Shown here: piece by piece, positions 17,413-27,848 of the stretch
Numbering within the stretch: position 1 is the first letter of the stretch
Layout of the letters: every line of letters begins with the position of its first letter
From: Flavobacterium agri
GTDB lineage: Bacteria; Bacteroidota; Bacteroidia; Flavobacteriales; Flavobacteriaceae
Direction of reading: 5' to 3'
Assembly: GCF_013401995.1 (NCBI RefSeq)
Contig: NZ_JACBJI010000001.1
Coordinates: forward strand, 618,905 to 682,904
DNA: 64,000 bases
Program-made: the position numbers and the translations under genes
Notes under the pieces: model-generated
Told to the model about the DNA's origin: nothing
The model's database searches: none
The model's input: the letters and a program-made list of their open reading frames with translations, nothing else

Positions 17413-19842
17413 TTACTTGAACCGCACGGTAAAAGTCGTGCCTTTATGGGGCTCGCTTTCCACCGAAATACTGCCGCCCATAGCCTCGATCTGATTCTTC
17501 GTGATGAACAATCCGATGCCACGCGAATCGGGATTATTGCTGAACGTCTTGTACATCCCGAACAACTTGTCGCCGTACTTGTCAAGGTCGATGCCGATGC
17601 CGTTGTCGCTTACCGAAAGTGTTTTTCCTTCGGCATTTTCAATCCATAAGATGTGGATTTTAGGCTGTCTTTCGGTGCTCGAATAACGGATGGCGTTCGA
17701 AATGAGATTCAAAAGGATGCTTTCCAGATACGCCGGATTGAACACGATTTCTGCCCAACGCGGCACGTCTATGCTGATGTCGGCGCCTTTGAGTGCGATC
17801 TGTTCCGACAAAACCGCAACGGCACTTTCTATGTAATGCCTCAAATTGAGCTTTTCCGAAACCAGACTGATATTGGTCTGGATGTTCACGACCTCGTTCA
17901 GGTTGGTCATGGTTTCGTTTAGAGAAGCCGAAACCGTCCGCAACATTCCCGTCATTTGCTGGCGTTCCCTTTCGGATTCTACGGTTTCCATCAAAGCCGC
18001 GATTGATTGGATGTTGCTCGTGTGCGAACGCAGGTTGTGCGACACGATATACGAGAAATTCTGCAACCTTTTGTTCTGTTCGATGACGAGTTTGAGCGAT
18101 TCGTTGAGCTTGTGGTCGGCTTCCTTGGTTTTAGTCACGTCGATCGTAATACCGCGCACATAGGCCGGTTTGCCGTTTTCGGACACTACATTCACATAAT
18201 CCTTTACCCAAATCACGGTTTCGTCTTTTTTAAGGAAACGATACTCGAATTCGAATTGTTGTTTGGTGTGGACGTTCGCAAAATACGTTCGCAACGCTTC
18301 TTCGCGGTCATCGGGATGGATGTGGTTCGTCCAGAAATTAGGTTCCGAAAGCCATTGTTCCATCGGATAACCCATGATTTCCTCGGCTTTCGCATTGACG
18401 AACGAAATGTTGTCGCTCTCGAAATTGCTTTCCCAAACCACGCCGTCAATCGTATTGATCAACGATTTGAGCCTTTGCTGGGAATCGGATATGAGTTTTT
18501 CGGCATTTTTGCGCTTGGTGATGTCTTCTGTAGCGACGATCACACGGTCAAGCGAATCCTCGCAGCCGCGCATGACGGTCCATTGAAGGAACAAATCCCG
18601 GAAACCGCCGCGTCCGTCGATCATACGCGTATCCATCGTGACCTGGTATTGGCCGGCGGCAACTGCCTGTAGTTGTTTGATAAAATCTTCGTACGTGTCC
18701 GAATCCATGATCGAATTCAAGTTGTGGCTCAACAATTCCTCACGCGTTTTGGGATAATGCAGACGCAGGCATTCGTTGTTCACATTGATGATCCTGACCA
18801 GTTCAAGACATTTGTGGATTTCTTCGGGATGCGTCCTGAAATACACTTCCACGGTTTCCTTGTCACGACCAAACATCCCGATACTTTTGATGTATTCCTT
18901 GACTTCGGAAAAATCCTCTTCCCACAGCGCGATAGGCGAATCGTTGAACAGGCTTTCGAAACGCGCTTCACTTTCGCGTACGGCTTTGGCGGGTTTCTCA
19001 AGTAATAACGTAATCACGAATCCGAAAAGCAGCGCGAACGAAAATCCGAAAAACACGGTCGGCAATATCGCCCAAAGACTGCTGTAATTGTTTCGGGAAG
19101 ACAGCACGAGTTCCCAACCGCCGTCGGGAATCGCTTTCGAGACGTAGTAATGCTGCTTGTAATCGTCGGCTCCGGGAAGGAAATATTGGTTTTCACCCGT
19201 GACCGGATTGTTTTTCACCAATTGAAAACTGTATTTGCTTTCGTCTACCGACGTTATGCCCGCCATCCTGAAAAGCGTTTCAGGTTTGATTAGTACGGCC
19301 GAAAATCCCCAGAATTTACCGTTGACGAAAACCGGCATGCGACCGACGATTCCCGATCCGCCTTGCTGCAATTTTAGAGGTCCTGCGAAATATATTTTGC
19401 CGTCGCGTAAAGATCGAAGCGCTTCTTCTCTATGCTCACGTGATTTAAGGATGTCGAATCCTATGGCTTTTTCGTTGCCGATCGTCGGATACACATATTT
19501 GATGACACCGTTCGGAACGAGTTCAACGGCGTTGATGACAGAATTTGACTGGAGCAAATCGGCTGCGACCGCTTCAAAATCCTGCGGAATTCCGTCGTCG
19601 CTGATCGTAAGGGCTAATGAAAGCGAAGTCGCATAACAGCTTTTTATCGATTGTTCGAGGTTGTGATGGGCCACATCGATCAGGCTGTACATTTCGCGCT
19701 GCTCGTTATTGCGAGCCATCTCGTAGCGTTGGAACGAAATGATCGATACGACCACTATCAATACCAGCGACACAAGGACTCCCGAAGTACGGGGCCTTTT
19801 CGCGAAGTAGGAAAAGATATTGCGTCTGTGCCGGGCTACCAT
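17413..19842 (-). CDS. Membrane PAS sensor histidine kinase with CHASE-type sensor
   Basis: The 809-residue kinase has a membrane segment at about 21-37, a large extracytoplasmic CHASE-like region (40-255), a second membrane segment (259-281), two PAS domains (about 290-445 and 455-575, the second with a PAC end VRGITIDVT), a coiled coil and the kinase core. The H box is SHNLRSHTSNI (His602), the Bacteroidota variant rather than SHELRTP. The ATPase has NLISNAIRYSS, DNGIGID and RGIGLFI. No receiver or response regulator gene is adjacent, so it is an orphan. Its stop directly abuts that of the nuclease gene. A -7 box lies at 19876-19883. Confidence 0.92.
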   Translation of the reverse strand: MVARHRRNIFSYFAKRPRTSGVLVSLVLIVVVSIISFQRYEMARNNEQREMYSLIDVAHHNLEQSIKSCYATSLSLALTISDDGIPQDFEAVAADLLQSNSVINAVELVPNGVIKYVYPTIGNEKAIGFDILKSREHREEALRSLRDGKIYFAGPLKLQQGGSGIVGRMPVFVNGKFWGFSAVLIKPETLFRMAGITSVDESKYSFQLVKNNPVTGENQYFLPGADDYKQHYYVSKAIPDGGWELVLSSRNNYSSLWAILPTVFFGFSFALLFGFVITLLLEKPAKAVRESEARFESLFNDSPIALWEEDFSEVKEYIKSIGMFGRDKETVEVYFRTHPEEIHKCLELVRIINVNNECLRLHYPKTREELLSHNLNSIMDSDTYEDFIKQLQAVAAGQYQVTMDTRMIDGRGGFRDLFLQWTVMRGCEDSLDRVIVATEDITKRKNAEKLISDSQQRLKSLINTIDGVVWESNFESDNISFVNAKAEEIMGYPMEQWLSEPNFWTNHIHPDDREEALRTYFANVHTKQQFEFEYRFLKKDETVIWVKDYVNVVSENGKPAYVRGITIDVTKTKEADHKLNESLKLVIEQNKRLQNFSYIVSHNLRSHTSNIQSIAALMETVESERERQQMTGMLRTVSASLNETMTNLNEVVNIQTNISLVSEKLNLRHYIESAVAVLSEQIALKGADISIDVPRWAEIVFNPAYLESILLNLISNAIRYSSTERQPKIHILWIENAEGKTLSVSDNGIGIDLDKYGDKLFGMYKTFSNNPDSRGIGLFITKNQIEAMGGSISVESEPHKGTTFTVRFK

Positions 19843-19875
19843 CCTTGCGCAAACCTATGGGTTAGGTTAGTTGGA

Positions 19876-19883
19876 CAAAGTTA
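19876..19883 (-). promoter_or_regulatory. -7 box for the PAS kinase gene
   Basis: Minus-strand TAACTTTG matches TAnnTTTG, 33 bp before the ATG at 19842. Confidence 0.4.
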
Positions 19884-19943
19884 GGCATTAACTTTTAATT
19901 AACATTGTAGAATGAATTTAAAGAGTAACAATTCTACTGACAA

Positions 19944-22772
19944 TTAAAGTTCCTTAGCTAAGAACCTGGCCGTATGGCTTTTTTTGACTTTCGCGACTTC
20001 TTCGGGCGTTCCGGTAGCCACGACCGTACCGCCGCCCTGACCGCCTTCCGGGCCGATATCGATGATATGGTCGGCAAGTTTGATCACGTCCATATTATGT
20101 TCGATGATCAGGATGGTGTTGCCTTTGTCGACGAGTTTGCGGATGACTTCCATAAGCACGCGAATGTCTTCGAAATGCAAACCTGTCGTTGGTTCGTCCA
20201 TGATGTAGAACGTGTTTCCGGTGTCTTTTTTGGACAATTCCGTAGCGAGTTTTATACGTTGGGCTTCACCTCCGGAAAGTGTCGTGGATTGCTGCCCGAG
20301 CGTGATATATCCTAAACCGACGTCCTGAATCGTCTTGATTTTGCGGTAGATTTTCGGGATGTTCTCGAAAAATGTCACGGCTTCGTCTACCGTCATGTTG
20401 AGCACATCCGAAATCGATTTGCCTTTGTACCTGATTTCAAGCGTCTCTCGGTTAAAGCGCTTGCCCTGACAGGTTTCGCATTCCACATAAACATCGGGCA
20501 AAAAGTTCATCTCGATCGTACGGACTCCAGAACCTTCGCAGGTTTCGCAACGCCCGCCTTTCACATTAAAGCTGAAACGGCCGGCCTTATAACCGCGGAT
20601 TTGCGCCTCCGACGTCATCGTGAACAAATTCCTGACTTCCGAAAACACGTCCGTATAGGTTGCAGGATTCGACCTCGGCGTACGTCCGATAGGGCTTTGG
20701 TCGATATCGATGACTTTGTCGATGTGTTCCAAACCTTCAATCGATTTATACGGCTGCGGTTTCTTGACACCGTTGAAATAATGCGCGTTCAGGATCGGAT
20801 ACAACGTCTCGTTGATCAACGTCGATTTTCCGCTGCCCGAAACGCCCGTCACGACGATCAGTTTGCCAAGCGGAAGGTCGATGGAAACGTTTTTGAGGTT
20901 ATTTCCGGTCGCGCCTTTGAGCTTCATGAAATTGCCGTTTCCTTCTCGTCTCTTTTTCGGGACTTCGATAGATTTTTCGCCGTTCATGTATTGAGCGGTC
21001 AACGTGTGTTCGGCGAGCATTTGTTTTGGCGTTCCCGCAGAAATGATCTCGCCTCCGTATTTTCCGGCTTTTGGGCCGATGTCGATCACATAATCGGCGC
21101 GTTCGATCATGTCTTTATCGTGTTCTACGACGATGATCGAGTTCCCGATGTCGCGCAAGGATTCCAGGGAATGGATGAGTTTTTCGTTGTCGCGCTGGTG
21201 CAATCCGATGCTCGGTTCGTCGAGGATATAAAGTACGCCGACGAGTTGCGATCCGATTTGTGTCGCCAATCGGATGCGCTGCGCTTCACCGCCCGAAAGT
21301 GTTCTCGAGCTGCGGCTCAACGACAAATATTCCAATCCGACATTGACCAAAAAGTGCAGGCGATCGCGGATTTCCTTGATGATCTCGACGGCGATGATTT
21401 TCTGTTTTTCGGATAATTTGTCCTCGATCCCGTCGAACCATTTCGTCAAATCGGAAATATCCATATTCGACAGCTCGGCGATATTCTTGTCGTTTACACG
21501 GAAATACAGCGCTTCTTTTTTGAGGCGCGTGCCTTCGCAAACCGGGCATTTCACCTCGTCCATGAACTCTTTCGCCCAACGTTTGATCGACGTCGATTCG
21601 GTTTCCTCGAACTGGTTCTTGATGAAATTGGAAATACCTTCGAACTCGATCTTGTATTCTTTGGTGACGCCGGCCGCTTTCGACTTGACTTCGAATTTTT
21701 CCTTTCCGCCATTGAGAATGACTTCCATGGCTTCTTCGGAAATCTTCTCGATCGCATCGGTGACCTTGAACCCGAATTTCTCTCCGATCGTTTCCAATTG
21801 CTTGAAAATCCAGCTTGCCTTGTACTCGCCAAGAGGAGCGAAACCGCCTTGTTTTATCGATAATTTCGGATTCGGAATGATTTTCCTGATGTTGATTTCA
21901 TTGACCGTACCCAAACCTTTGCAATGCGGACAAGCGCCTTTAGGAGAGTTGAACGAAAACAAGTTCGGTTCGGGATTCGGGTAGGAGATTCCCGTGATCG
22001 GATCCATTAATGTACGGCTGAAAAAACGAGCATCGCCCGAATCGTGGTCCATCACCATAAGCACATCCTCTCCATGATACATCGCGGTTTTGATGCTTTC
22101 GGTAAGGCGTTTGTCGGTATCTTCAGAATTGTCGATGGCCATGCGGTCGATGACGATCTCAATATCGTGCGTCTTGTAACGGTCGAGTTTCATGCCCGGC
22201 GTGATTTCCTTGATCTCGCCGTTGATGCGTACGCGCAGGAAACCTTGTTTGGCGATCTGTTGGAATAATTCTGCATAATGGCCTTTCCTGGCGCGGATGA
22301 CGGGTGCGAGTATATTGATGCGTTTCGATTCGAAATCCCGTTTGATCAGGTCTTTTATCTGGTCGTCCGAATAACTGACCATTTTCTCGCCCGTGTTGTA
22401 GCTGTAAGCTTCGGAACCTCTGGCGTAAAGCAATCGCAAAAAGTCGTAGATCTCGGTAATCGTCCCCACGGTCGAGCGCGGGCTACGGCTCGTGGTTTTT
22501 TGCTCGATGGCGATCACGGGAGACAATCCGTCGATTTTATCAACGTCCGGACGTTCCAACCCGCCTAGGAACTGACGCGCGTAAGCCGAAAAAGTTTCTA
22601 TGTAACGACGTTGTCCTTCGGCGTAGATCGTGTCGAAAGCAAGCGATGATTTTCCCGAGCCGGATAAGCCTGTGATGACCACAAGCTGCTCTCTCGGAAT
22701 GGTAACGTCTATATTTTTAAGGTTGTGTACGCGGGCACCGAGCACTTCTATAGTTTCGTCTGTCTTTTGCAT
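19944..22772 (-). CDS. uvrA: UvrA, excinuclease ABC subunit A
   Basis: UvrA recognises bulky DNA lesions as a dimer and loads UvrB in nucleotide excision repair. At 942 residues it has the standard length. Both ABC modules are intact: Walker [10 protein letters not shown] and GVSGSGKST, two LSGGEAQRI signatures, and Walker B ILDEPS and IMDEPT. The zinc-binding pairs are seen in [15 protein letters not shown] and, in the second half, [15 protein letters not shown]. It is monocistronic, with a -7 box at 22799-22806. No SOS (LexA) site is recognisable. Confidence 0.98.
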   Translation of the reverse strand: MQKTDETIEVLGARVHNLKNIDVTIPREQLVVITGLSGSGKSSLAFDTIYAEGQRRYIETFSAYARQFLGGLERPDVDKIDGLSPVIAIEQKTTSRSPRSTVGTITEIYDFLRLLYARGSEAYSYNTGEKMVSYSDDQIKDLIKRDFESKRINILAPVIRARKGHYAELFQQIAKQGFLRVRINGEIKEITPGMKLDRYKTHDIEIVIDRMAIDNSEDTDKRLTESIKTAMYHGEDVLMVMDHDSGDARFFSRTLMDPITGISYPNPEPNLFSFNSPKGACPHCKGLGTVNEINIRKIIPNPKLSIKQGGFAPLGEYKASWIFKQLETIGEKFGFKVTDAIEKISEEAMEVILNGGKEKFEVKSKAAGVTKEYKIEFEGISNFIKNQFEETESTSIKRWAKEFMDEVKCPVCEGTRLKKEALYFRVNDKNIAELSNMDISDLTKWFDGIEDKLSEKQKIIAVEIIKEIRDRLHFLVNVGLEYLSLSRSSRTLSGGEAQRIRLATQIGSQLVGVLYILDEPSIGLHQRDNEKLIHSLESLRDIGNSIIVVEHDKDMIERADYVIDIGPKAGKYGGEIISAGTPKQMLAEHTLTAQYMNGEKSIEVPKKRREGNGNFMKLKGATGNNLKNVSIDLPLGKLIVVTGVSGSGKSTLINETLYPILNAHYFNGVKKPQPYKSIEGLEHIDKVIDIDQSPIGRTPRSNPATYTDVFSEVRNLFTMTSEAQIRGYKAGRFSFNVKGGRCETCEGSGVRTIEMNFLPDVYVECETCQGKRFNRETLEIRYKGKSISDVLNMTVDEAVTFFENIPKIYRKIKTIQDVGLGYITLGQQSTTLSGGEAQRIKLATELSKKDTGNTFYIMDEPTTGLHFEDIRVLMEVIRKLVDKGNTILIIEHNMDVIKLADHIIDIGPEGGQGGGTVVATGTPEEVAKVKKSHTARFLAKEL

Positions 22773-22798
22773 AAAATTTCGCGGCGGAATATAAGGTG

Positions 22799-22806
22799 CA
22801 AAAGTA
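22799..22806 (-). promoter_or_regulatory. -7 box for uvrA
   Basis: Minus-strand TACTTTTG matches TAnnTTTG, 26 bp before the uvrA ATG. Confidence 0.45.
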
Positions 22807-22900
22807 CGATTTTGGGCTTGATTTTCAGGCAGTGGTTCGGTAAGATTGTGTTAAAGAAAATCCGGATGGCTCATGTACCAAACGCAGTCATATCCTTTGA

Positions 22901-24724
22901 TTATTCGATGACCATCTGCTTGAGCTGCTCGCGATACGCCTCGAGTACGTTGACTTCGGAAAGTAATCCGAAATACTTGCCGTTCTTGATTACCGGCAAT
23001 GTTTTGATACCCGAAGTCTCGAATTTATGGACGGCGTTCGCGATGCCTTCCTCGAGCGAAATCACTTCAGTTACCGGCGAAATGATTTCTTTAAGAGGCG
23101 TGAATTTGATGCGGAACGAATTGAAGATGACAGGTCGGATGGCATCCAGGCAAACGATTCCCACCAAATTGTATTTCTCGTCGATCACCGGAAAAACTTC
23201 CTGTTTGGTTTGCGACAGATAATCGACGAGGGTTTCCATCGTGTCGTCGGGCTTGAGCCATTTGGCCTCGTGATGCACGAGTTTAAGGATGTCGATGCTC
23301 AAAAGGATGTTCTTGTCTTTATCGGACGTAAACACCTCGTCTTTGTCGGCCAGGTGCTTTACATCCATGGAATGCTTCTCGAATTGCTTGGAAACGGCAT
23401 AACTTATGGACGATACGATCATCAGCGGCACCATCAATCCGTAGCCGCCCGTAATTTCCCCGATAAGGAAAATAGCGGTCAAAGGCGCATGGAACAAACC
23501 GCTCAAAATACCCGCCATTCCGACGATCGTAAAATTTCCGACGGGCAACTGATGACTCATCAAACCTGTCATATTTACGAGTTTCGATACGAAAAAGCCA
23601 AGATACGAACCCACGAAAAGAGAAGGAGCGAAGTTACCTCCGTTACCACCGCTGCCCAAAGTCAAGCCCGTGGCAAATGCTTTGAGCAACATCGTAATTC
23701 CGAGAAAAGCCAACAAAATCCAATCGTTGTCCTTGAAACGCTCGAGCAACGTATTGTCGAGCAAAGCGCTTGGATTTTCGTTTGACAACGTCTTGATGCT
23801 TTCGTATCCTTCGCCAAAAAGCAACGGGAAAAAGAAAATCAGTATGCCGAGTATCGTCGCCCCGAAAAACGCGCGTTTGTACGCCTTGTTTTTCATCCGC
23901 GAGAAAAACTTCTCGACGCGCTGGAAATTGCGCGCGTGATAAAGCGACACGAATCCAGCCAAAATCCCAAGCAAAATATAAAACGGAATGTTGCGGTAAT
24001 CGAACGTATTGAGGCTTTTGAACGACAGCAAAACTTCTTCGTTAAGCAAAACCGTCGACACCAAAGCGCCCGTCGCCGCCGAGATGATGATCGGAACGAA
24101 AGCCGAAATCGTCACATCGGTCAACACGACTTCTATCGCGAACAAAACCCCGGCGATCGGAGCGTTGAAAGCAGCGCCGATTCCCGCGGCAACACCGCAG
24201 GCAAGCAACAGCAGACGATCTTTTTGCGACAGTCGGTACTTTTGGGCGAAATTCGAACCGATGGCCGCACCCGTAATGGTAATCGGGCTTTCGAGTCCGG
24301 CCGAACCGCCAAGTCCTACGGTAAGCGAGCTCGTCACGATCTGCGCGTACATTTGTTTGCGCGGCATGATTCCGCCTTTTTTGGCGATCGCGTACAGGAT
24401 TCGCGAACTTCCTTTTTCAAGGCTGCCGTCGAGAAAATTCCTGATGACAAAAACAGTCAAAACGATTCCGATAATCGGAAAAATAGAATTGATATAAGGG
24501 AGTTTGAGATACGTATTCACATAATTGGCGAACACGAAAACGTAATGGGCGAAACTTTTGAGTACGATTACCGCAAGCGCGCAGCTCAACGCGACGACTA
24601 CGCAAGACAAGTAAATGAAGTGCCTCTCGGACAACAAGGTTTTCGCAATGAAAAACAAGCGTTCGAACTGTCGGGCGATTTTGCGCAGAAGTAAAATTAC
24701 GGCTGATATTTTTCGTTCGGGCAT
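22901..24724 (-). CDS. ClC-family chloride channel/antiporter with C-terminal CBS pair
   Basis: The 607-residue protein has about ten or more hydrophobic helices followed by two CBS domains (about 465-600). GGSAGLESP (Glu145) aligns with the GREGP loop, so the gating glutamate is kept, and GSGGNGGNFAPSLFVG matches the GxFxP anion-site loop. The first family motif GSGIPE is not recognisable; KGSSRIL lies near its place. A kept gating Glu is compatible with either Cl-/H+ exchange or channel activity. CBS domains usually bind adenine nucleotides and modulate transport. It reads in the same direction as the alkylation-repair gene upstream, 43 bp away. Confidence 0.92.
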   Translation of the reverse strand: MPERKISAVILLLRKIARQFERLFFIAKTLLSERHFIYLSCVVVALSCALAVIVLKSFAHYVFVFANYVNTYLKLPYINSIFPIIGIVLTVFVIRNFLDGSLEKGSSRILYAIAKKGGIMPRKQMYAQIVTSSLTVGLGGSAGLESPITITGAAIGSNFAQKYRLSQKDRLLLLACGVAAGIGAAFNAPIAGVLFAIEVVLTDVTISAFVPIIISAATGALVSTVLLNEEVLLSFKSLNTFDYRNIPFYILLGILAGFVSLYHARNFQRVEKFFSRMKNKAYKRAFFGATILGILIFFFPLLFGEGYESIKTLSNENPSALLDNTLLERFKDNDWILLAFLGITMLLKAFATGLTLGSGGNGGNFAPSLFVGSYLGFFVSKLVNMTGLMSHQLPVGNFTIVGMAGILSGLFHAPLTAIFLIGEITGGYGLMVPLMIVSSISYAVSKQFEKHSMDVKHLADKDEVFTSDKDKNILLSIDILKLVHHEAKWLKPDDTMETLVDYLSQTKQEVFPVIDEKYNLVGIVCLDAIRPVIFNSFRIKFTPLKEIISPVTEVISLEEGIANAVHKFETSGIKTLPVIKNGKYFGLLSEVNVLEAYREQLKQMVIE

Positions 24725-24767
24725 CGTTCGGGAATGGATTCGCTAAAATACGCCAACCAAGCCAATG

Positions 24768-25433
24768 TCACAAGTTTTTAAGAGCCTCGCGCTTACTCAA
24801 CGGAGAAAGTCGGTTTTTTGACACGAATTCAACAACGGCTTCGGGATTGGTCTTGGCGTATTCGCGAAGTGCCCATCCGATGGCTTTTGGGATGAAAAAC
24901 TCTTTGTTCGACGCATGTTTACGACATTCTCCGAACAATAATTTCTCATTGGTTTTCGATTTATACCCAAGCTGGAAAAGAATTACCGAACGATTGAGCC
25001 ACATGTTTTCGGAATCGGAAAACCGCTTGACGACTTTAGGGATTTCATCGGGAAAAGCCAACAGGTAATTTCCGAGAATGTGCTTGGCCAGGAAATCGAC
25101 GGAATCCCACCAACTGTGCGTCGTCAGCAGCTTTTCGATTAGGCCGATGTCCTCTTTTTCATATCGGTTCTTGATTTCTTTGTACAGGATTTCCATGGCG
25201 CAATAATGGAATTCGCGTTCGGGAAGCTTCCAAAGTTCGAGCGCGATGTTTCGATAATCGGACTTTATTTCTGCCGAATGTTCATTCCAAATCGGTTTGA
25301 GAATCCCTTTTCGTTTCTCGTTCCTAATACCTAGATACGGAAATAGGTTTTTCATATAAGCGGCCATAGGTTCCGCGGCCTTTTTATCGCTGTTTTCGTC
25401 CAGCACGCGTTTCAATTCTTTTACGAAATCCAT
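24768..25433 (-). CDS. DNA alkylation repair protein, AlkD-like
   Basis: AlkD proteins are HEAT-repeat DNA glycosylases that remove cationic alkylated bases without base flipping. The protein has 221 residues from the chosen start (MDFVKELKR), typical for the family. Key features are LFPYLGIRNEKRKGI near the N-terminus, the hallmark HSWWDSVDFLA with the catalytic-type Trp and Asp, and FIPKAIGWALREYAK. A longer start at 25469 (MTMRHRVF) would overlap the preceding gamma-glutamyltransferase gene by 26 bp and adds no conserved residues. With the shorter start the gap is 10 bp, which suggests cotranscription. Confidence 0.9.
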   Translation of the reverse strand: MDFVKELKRVLDENSDKKAAEPMAAYMKNLFPYLGIRNEKRKGILKPIWNEHSAEIKSDYRNIALELWKLPEREFHYCAMEILYKEIKNRYEKEDIGLIEKLLTTHSWWDSVDFLAKHILGNYLLAFPDEIPKVVKRFSDSENMWLNRSVILFQLGYKSKTNEKLLFGECRKHASNKEFFIPKAIGWALREYAKTNPEAVVEFVSKNRLSPLSKREALKNL

Positions 25434-25443
25434 AAGTATGGTT

Positions 25444-27108
25444 TTAAAAACCCGATGCCGCATCGTCACCTCGTTTGTCGGCGCCGGCTTCTTTTGTCCC
25501 GTCTTTGCGGATCAAGATCGCATCGACCTTACCGATTACGGGCGCATATTTCTCGTCGATTTTATATCCTTTGGCTTCGAGATTGGTGATTTGCTCGCTC
25601 GAAAGCGTACCCGGTTCGATCATTACCGAATCGGGCAACCATTGATGATGGAAGCGTTTGGCCTCTACGGCTTGTTGCATGCCCATCCCGAATTCGGTCA
25701 CGTTCAAAATCGTCTGCAATACAGAAGTGATGATCGTCGAACCGCCCGGAGTTCCTAGAACCATGAACAATTTGCCGTCTTTTTCTACGATCGTAGGTGT
25801 CATCGAACTCAACATACGCTTACCGGGAGCGATGCTGTTGGCTTCGGAACCCGTCAATCCGAAATAATTCGGGACGCCGGGTTTTGCGCTGAAGTCGTCC
25901 ATTTCATTGTTCAGGAAAAAACCAAGCTCATCGCAATACAGTTTCGAACCGTAGGCGCCATTCAAAGTCGTAGTTACCGAAACCGCATTGCCAAAAGAAT
26001 CGACAATAGAAAAATGCGTGGTCTCGTCGCTCTCGGAAAACGCGATTTCACCATGGGAAACATCGGACGATTTCGTGGCTTTTTCAAAACTAAAACCACT
26101 CATGCGTTGCTTCAGATAATTTTTATCAAATAATTGATTTTTAGGTACATTGGTAAAATCGGGGTCACCTAAAAAATGATTGCGGTCGGCATACGATCGG
26201 CGCTCTGCTTCGGTAAGTAATTGAATGTATTGTTCCGAATTGTGGCCAAGGCTTTTAACGTCGTATGATTCGATCATCTTGAGGATTTGACCCAAACAGA
26301 TTCCGCCGCTGCTTGGCGGCGCCATGGTCGTCACGTGTAGTTTTTTATAGTAAAATTCAATCGGCCTTCTCCATTTGGACTTGTAGCTTTCAAGATCCGA
26401 AAGCGTCATGATGCCGCCTTTTGCCTTTAGGTAAGCGATGAGCTTTTTCGCGGTTTCGCCTTTGTAGAACTCATTCCGGCCGTTTTTGGAAATGCGTTTC
26501 AAGGTTTCGGCCAGTGCAGGAAAACGAATGGTGTCGCCAATTTTGTAGCTTTTCGCATATATCGTGTTTATTCCGTTGAGGCGGATGATATCTTTTTGGT
26601 TGTTTTCGATGTGTCTGATGTCTTTTTCAGAAAGTACGATTCCTTTTTCGGCTAAAGCGATTGCGGGTTCAAACAACTTTTTCATCGGAAGCGACCCGAA
26701 TTTGGCATGTATGTCGTAAATCGCCGCGATCGATCCCGGAACGCCCACGGCCAGCGCGGTTTCGGTACTTTTTCCGGGAATCACGTTGCGGTCTTTATCG
26801 AGGAACATGTCTTTCGACGACGCTTTCGGTGCGGTTTCACGAAAATCAAGCGTGCCTTTTTCGCCATTGGCCTTACGATATACCATAAATCCGCCTCCCG
26901 AAATATTGCCCGCATATGGATAAGCGATCGCCAATGCGAGTTGGGTAGCGATCATCGCATCGAAAGCATTGCCGCCTTGTCTGATGATTTGAAGTCCTAT
27001 GTCCGAGGCTTCTTTTTTGGCCGAGACGACCATCGCTTTTTTGGCCGTGACCTGAGCGAGTGAAAGTTGACACGAAAACAGTAACAGTAGCAGGCTGAAA
27101 CGTCTCAT
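25444..27108 (-). CDS. ggt: Gamma-glutamyltransferase (exported)
   Basis: GGT hydrolyses or transfers the gamma-glutamyl group of glutathione outside the cytoplasm. The 554-residue precursor begins with a signal peptide (MRRFSLLLLLFSCQLSLAQ). The glutamate-binding Arg90 is in LDFRETAP. The self-cleavage site and catalytic Thr363 are in DETTHFSIVD, corresponding to E. coli Thr391. The open frame extends 64 codons upstream to 27300, but that part is the antisense of the neighbouring gene; the ATG at 27108 overlaps the preceding stop by 4 bp (ATGA), so translational coupling is likely. It forms a row with the AlkD-like gene. Confidence 0.95.
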   Translation of the reverse strand: MRRFSLLLLLFSCQLSLAQVTAKKAMVVSAKKEASDIGLQIIRQGGNAFDAMIATQLALAIAYPYAGNISGGGFMVYRKANGEKGTLDFRETAPKASSKDMFLDKDRNVIPGKSTETALAVGVPGSIAAIYDIHAKFGSLPMKKLFEPAIALAEKGIVLSEKDIRHIENNQKDIIRLNGINTIYAKSYKIGDTIRFPALAETLKRISKNGRNEFYKGETAKKLIAYLKAKGGIMTLSDLESYKSKWRRPIEFYYKKLHVTTMAPPSSGGICLGQILKMIESYDVKSLGHNSEQYIQLLTEAERRSYADRNHFLGDPDFTNVPKNQLFDKNYLKQRMSGFSFEKATKSSDVSHGEIAFSESDETTHFSIVDSFGNAVSVTTTLNGAYGSKLYCDELGFFLNNEMDDFSAKPGVPNYFGLTGSEANSIAPGKRMLSSMTPTIVEKDGKLFMVLGTPGGSTIITSVLQTILNVTEFGMGMQQAVEAKRFHHQWLPDSVMIEPGTLSSEQITNLEAKGYKIDEKYAPVIGKVDAILIRKDGTKEAGADKRGDDAASGF

Positions 27109-27689
27109 AAGGAATGCAATTTCTGTGCTGCGTTTTGTCTCAAATCCTCGAAAAATTCGATGAATTCCGATTCGAATTCGGTATAGAATTCCTTGAGTTC
27201 TTCTATGGCGAACTGCATTTTCGAGTTGTTTCGCGTGCGTTGGTCCATTTGGTACAGGATGCGAGCGATGCCGTCGACGAATTGGTAATCCCAAAGCCAA
27301 TTGTATTTGATCATATACGGCATCATACCTTTGGTTTTGTCGGTGAGCAAATCGTAATTCGACTCGAGCGAACGATAGAAGTTGTCGACGAAATCCTCAA
27401 GTTTCTCATCGGAATACCTGCTCCAGTTTTTGGCCAGGAAATGATCGTAAACCACATCCACGATCACACCCGCATAATGGTGGTATTTCTCATGAAGCCT
27501 TTTGGTACTTTTCCTGAAAACAGGATGGGAATCGGTATACGTATCGATGAACCGATGCAGCATCACGCCTTTCTGGATGTCGGGATGCATGGTTTCGTAT
27601 TCTTTTCCACGGATGCCGTCGGCCATGAAATTACCGATTTTCAAAAGGTCGCTATTGCCCGAAAGATAAATGTGTGCGAGGAAATTCAT
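27105..27689 (-). CDS. ACP phosphodiesterase-like protein (AcpH/DUF479)
   Basis: The family prototype, E. coli AcpH, removes the phosphopantetheine arm from acyl carrier protein. The 194-residue protein has the full-length family pattern: MNFLAHIYLS, IGNFMADGIRG, LHRFIDTYTDSHP and YAGVIVDVVYDHFLAKNW, in which the His and Asp residues of an HD-like metal site are visible. Its stop overlaps the ggt start. In Bacteroidota the true substrate is untested, so the enzyme name is by family only. Confidence 0.85.
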   Translation of the reverse strand: MNFLAHIYLSGNSDLLKIGNFMADGIRGKEYETMHPDIQKGVMLHRFIDTYTDSHPVFRKSTKRLHEKYHHYAGVIVDVVYDHFLAKNWSRYSDEKLEDFVDNFYRSLESNYDLLTDKTKGMMPYMIKYNWLWDYQFVDGIARILYQMDQRTRNNSKMQFAIEELKEFYTEFESEFIEFFEDLRQNAAQKLHSL

Positions 27690-27813
27690 AAGTTAAATGT
27701 AGCGAAAAGTGCCGAAGTGCTAAAGTGTGGGGCGTTTAAGTTTCAGATTTGCGCCGATTGTCGAAAATCTGTTCAAATCAACGAATCGGCTTATGAGCGA
27801 ATCGACAAACGAT

Positions 27814-27821
27814 TATCTTTG
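27814..27821 (+). promoter_or_regulatory. -7 box for the glmM-type gene
   Basis: TATCTTTG is an exact TAnnTTTG match, 27 bp before the ATG at 27849. A -33 TTG is not clear. Confidence 0.5.
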
Positions 27822-27848
27822 CCCATCCAGTAAATAAAAATCAATAAA

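Noticed and set aside
27109..27300. 64-codon N-terminal extension of gamma-glutamyltransferase
   Set aside because: It lies antisense-frame inside the ACP phosphodiesterase-like gene, and a signal peptide starts exactly at 27108.
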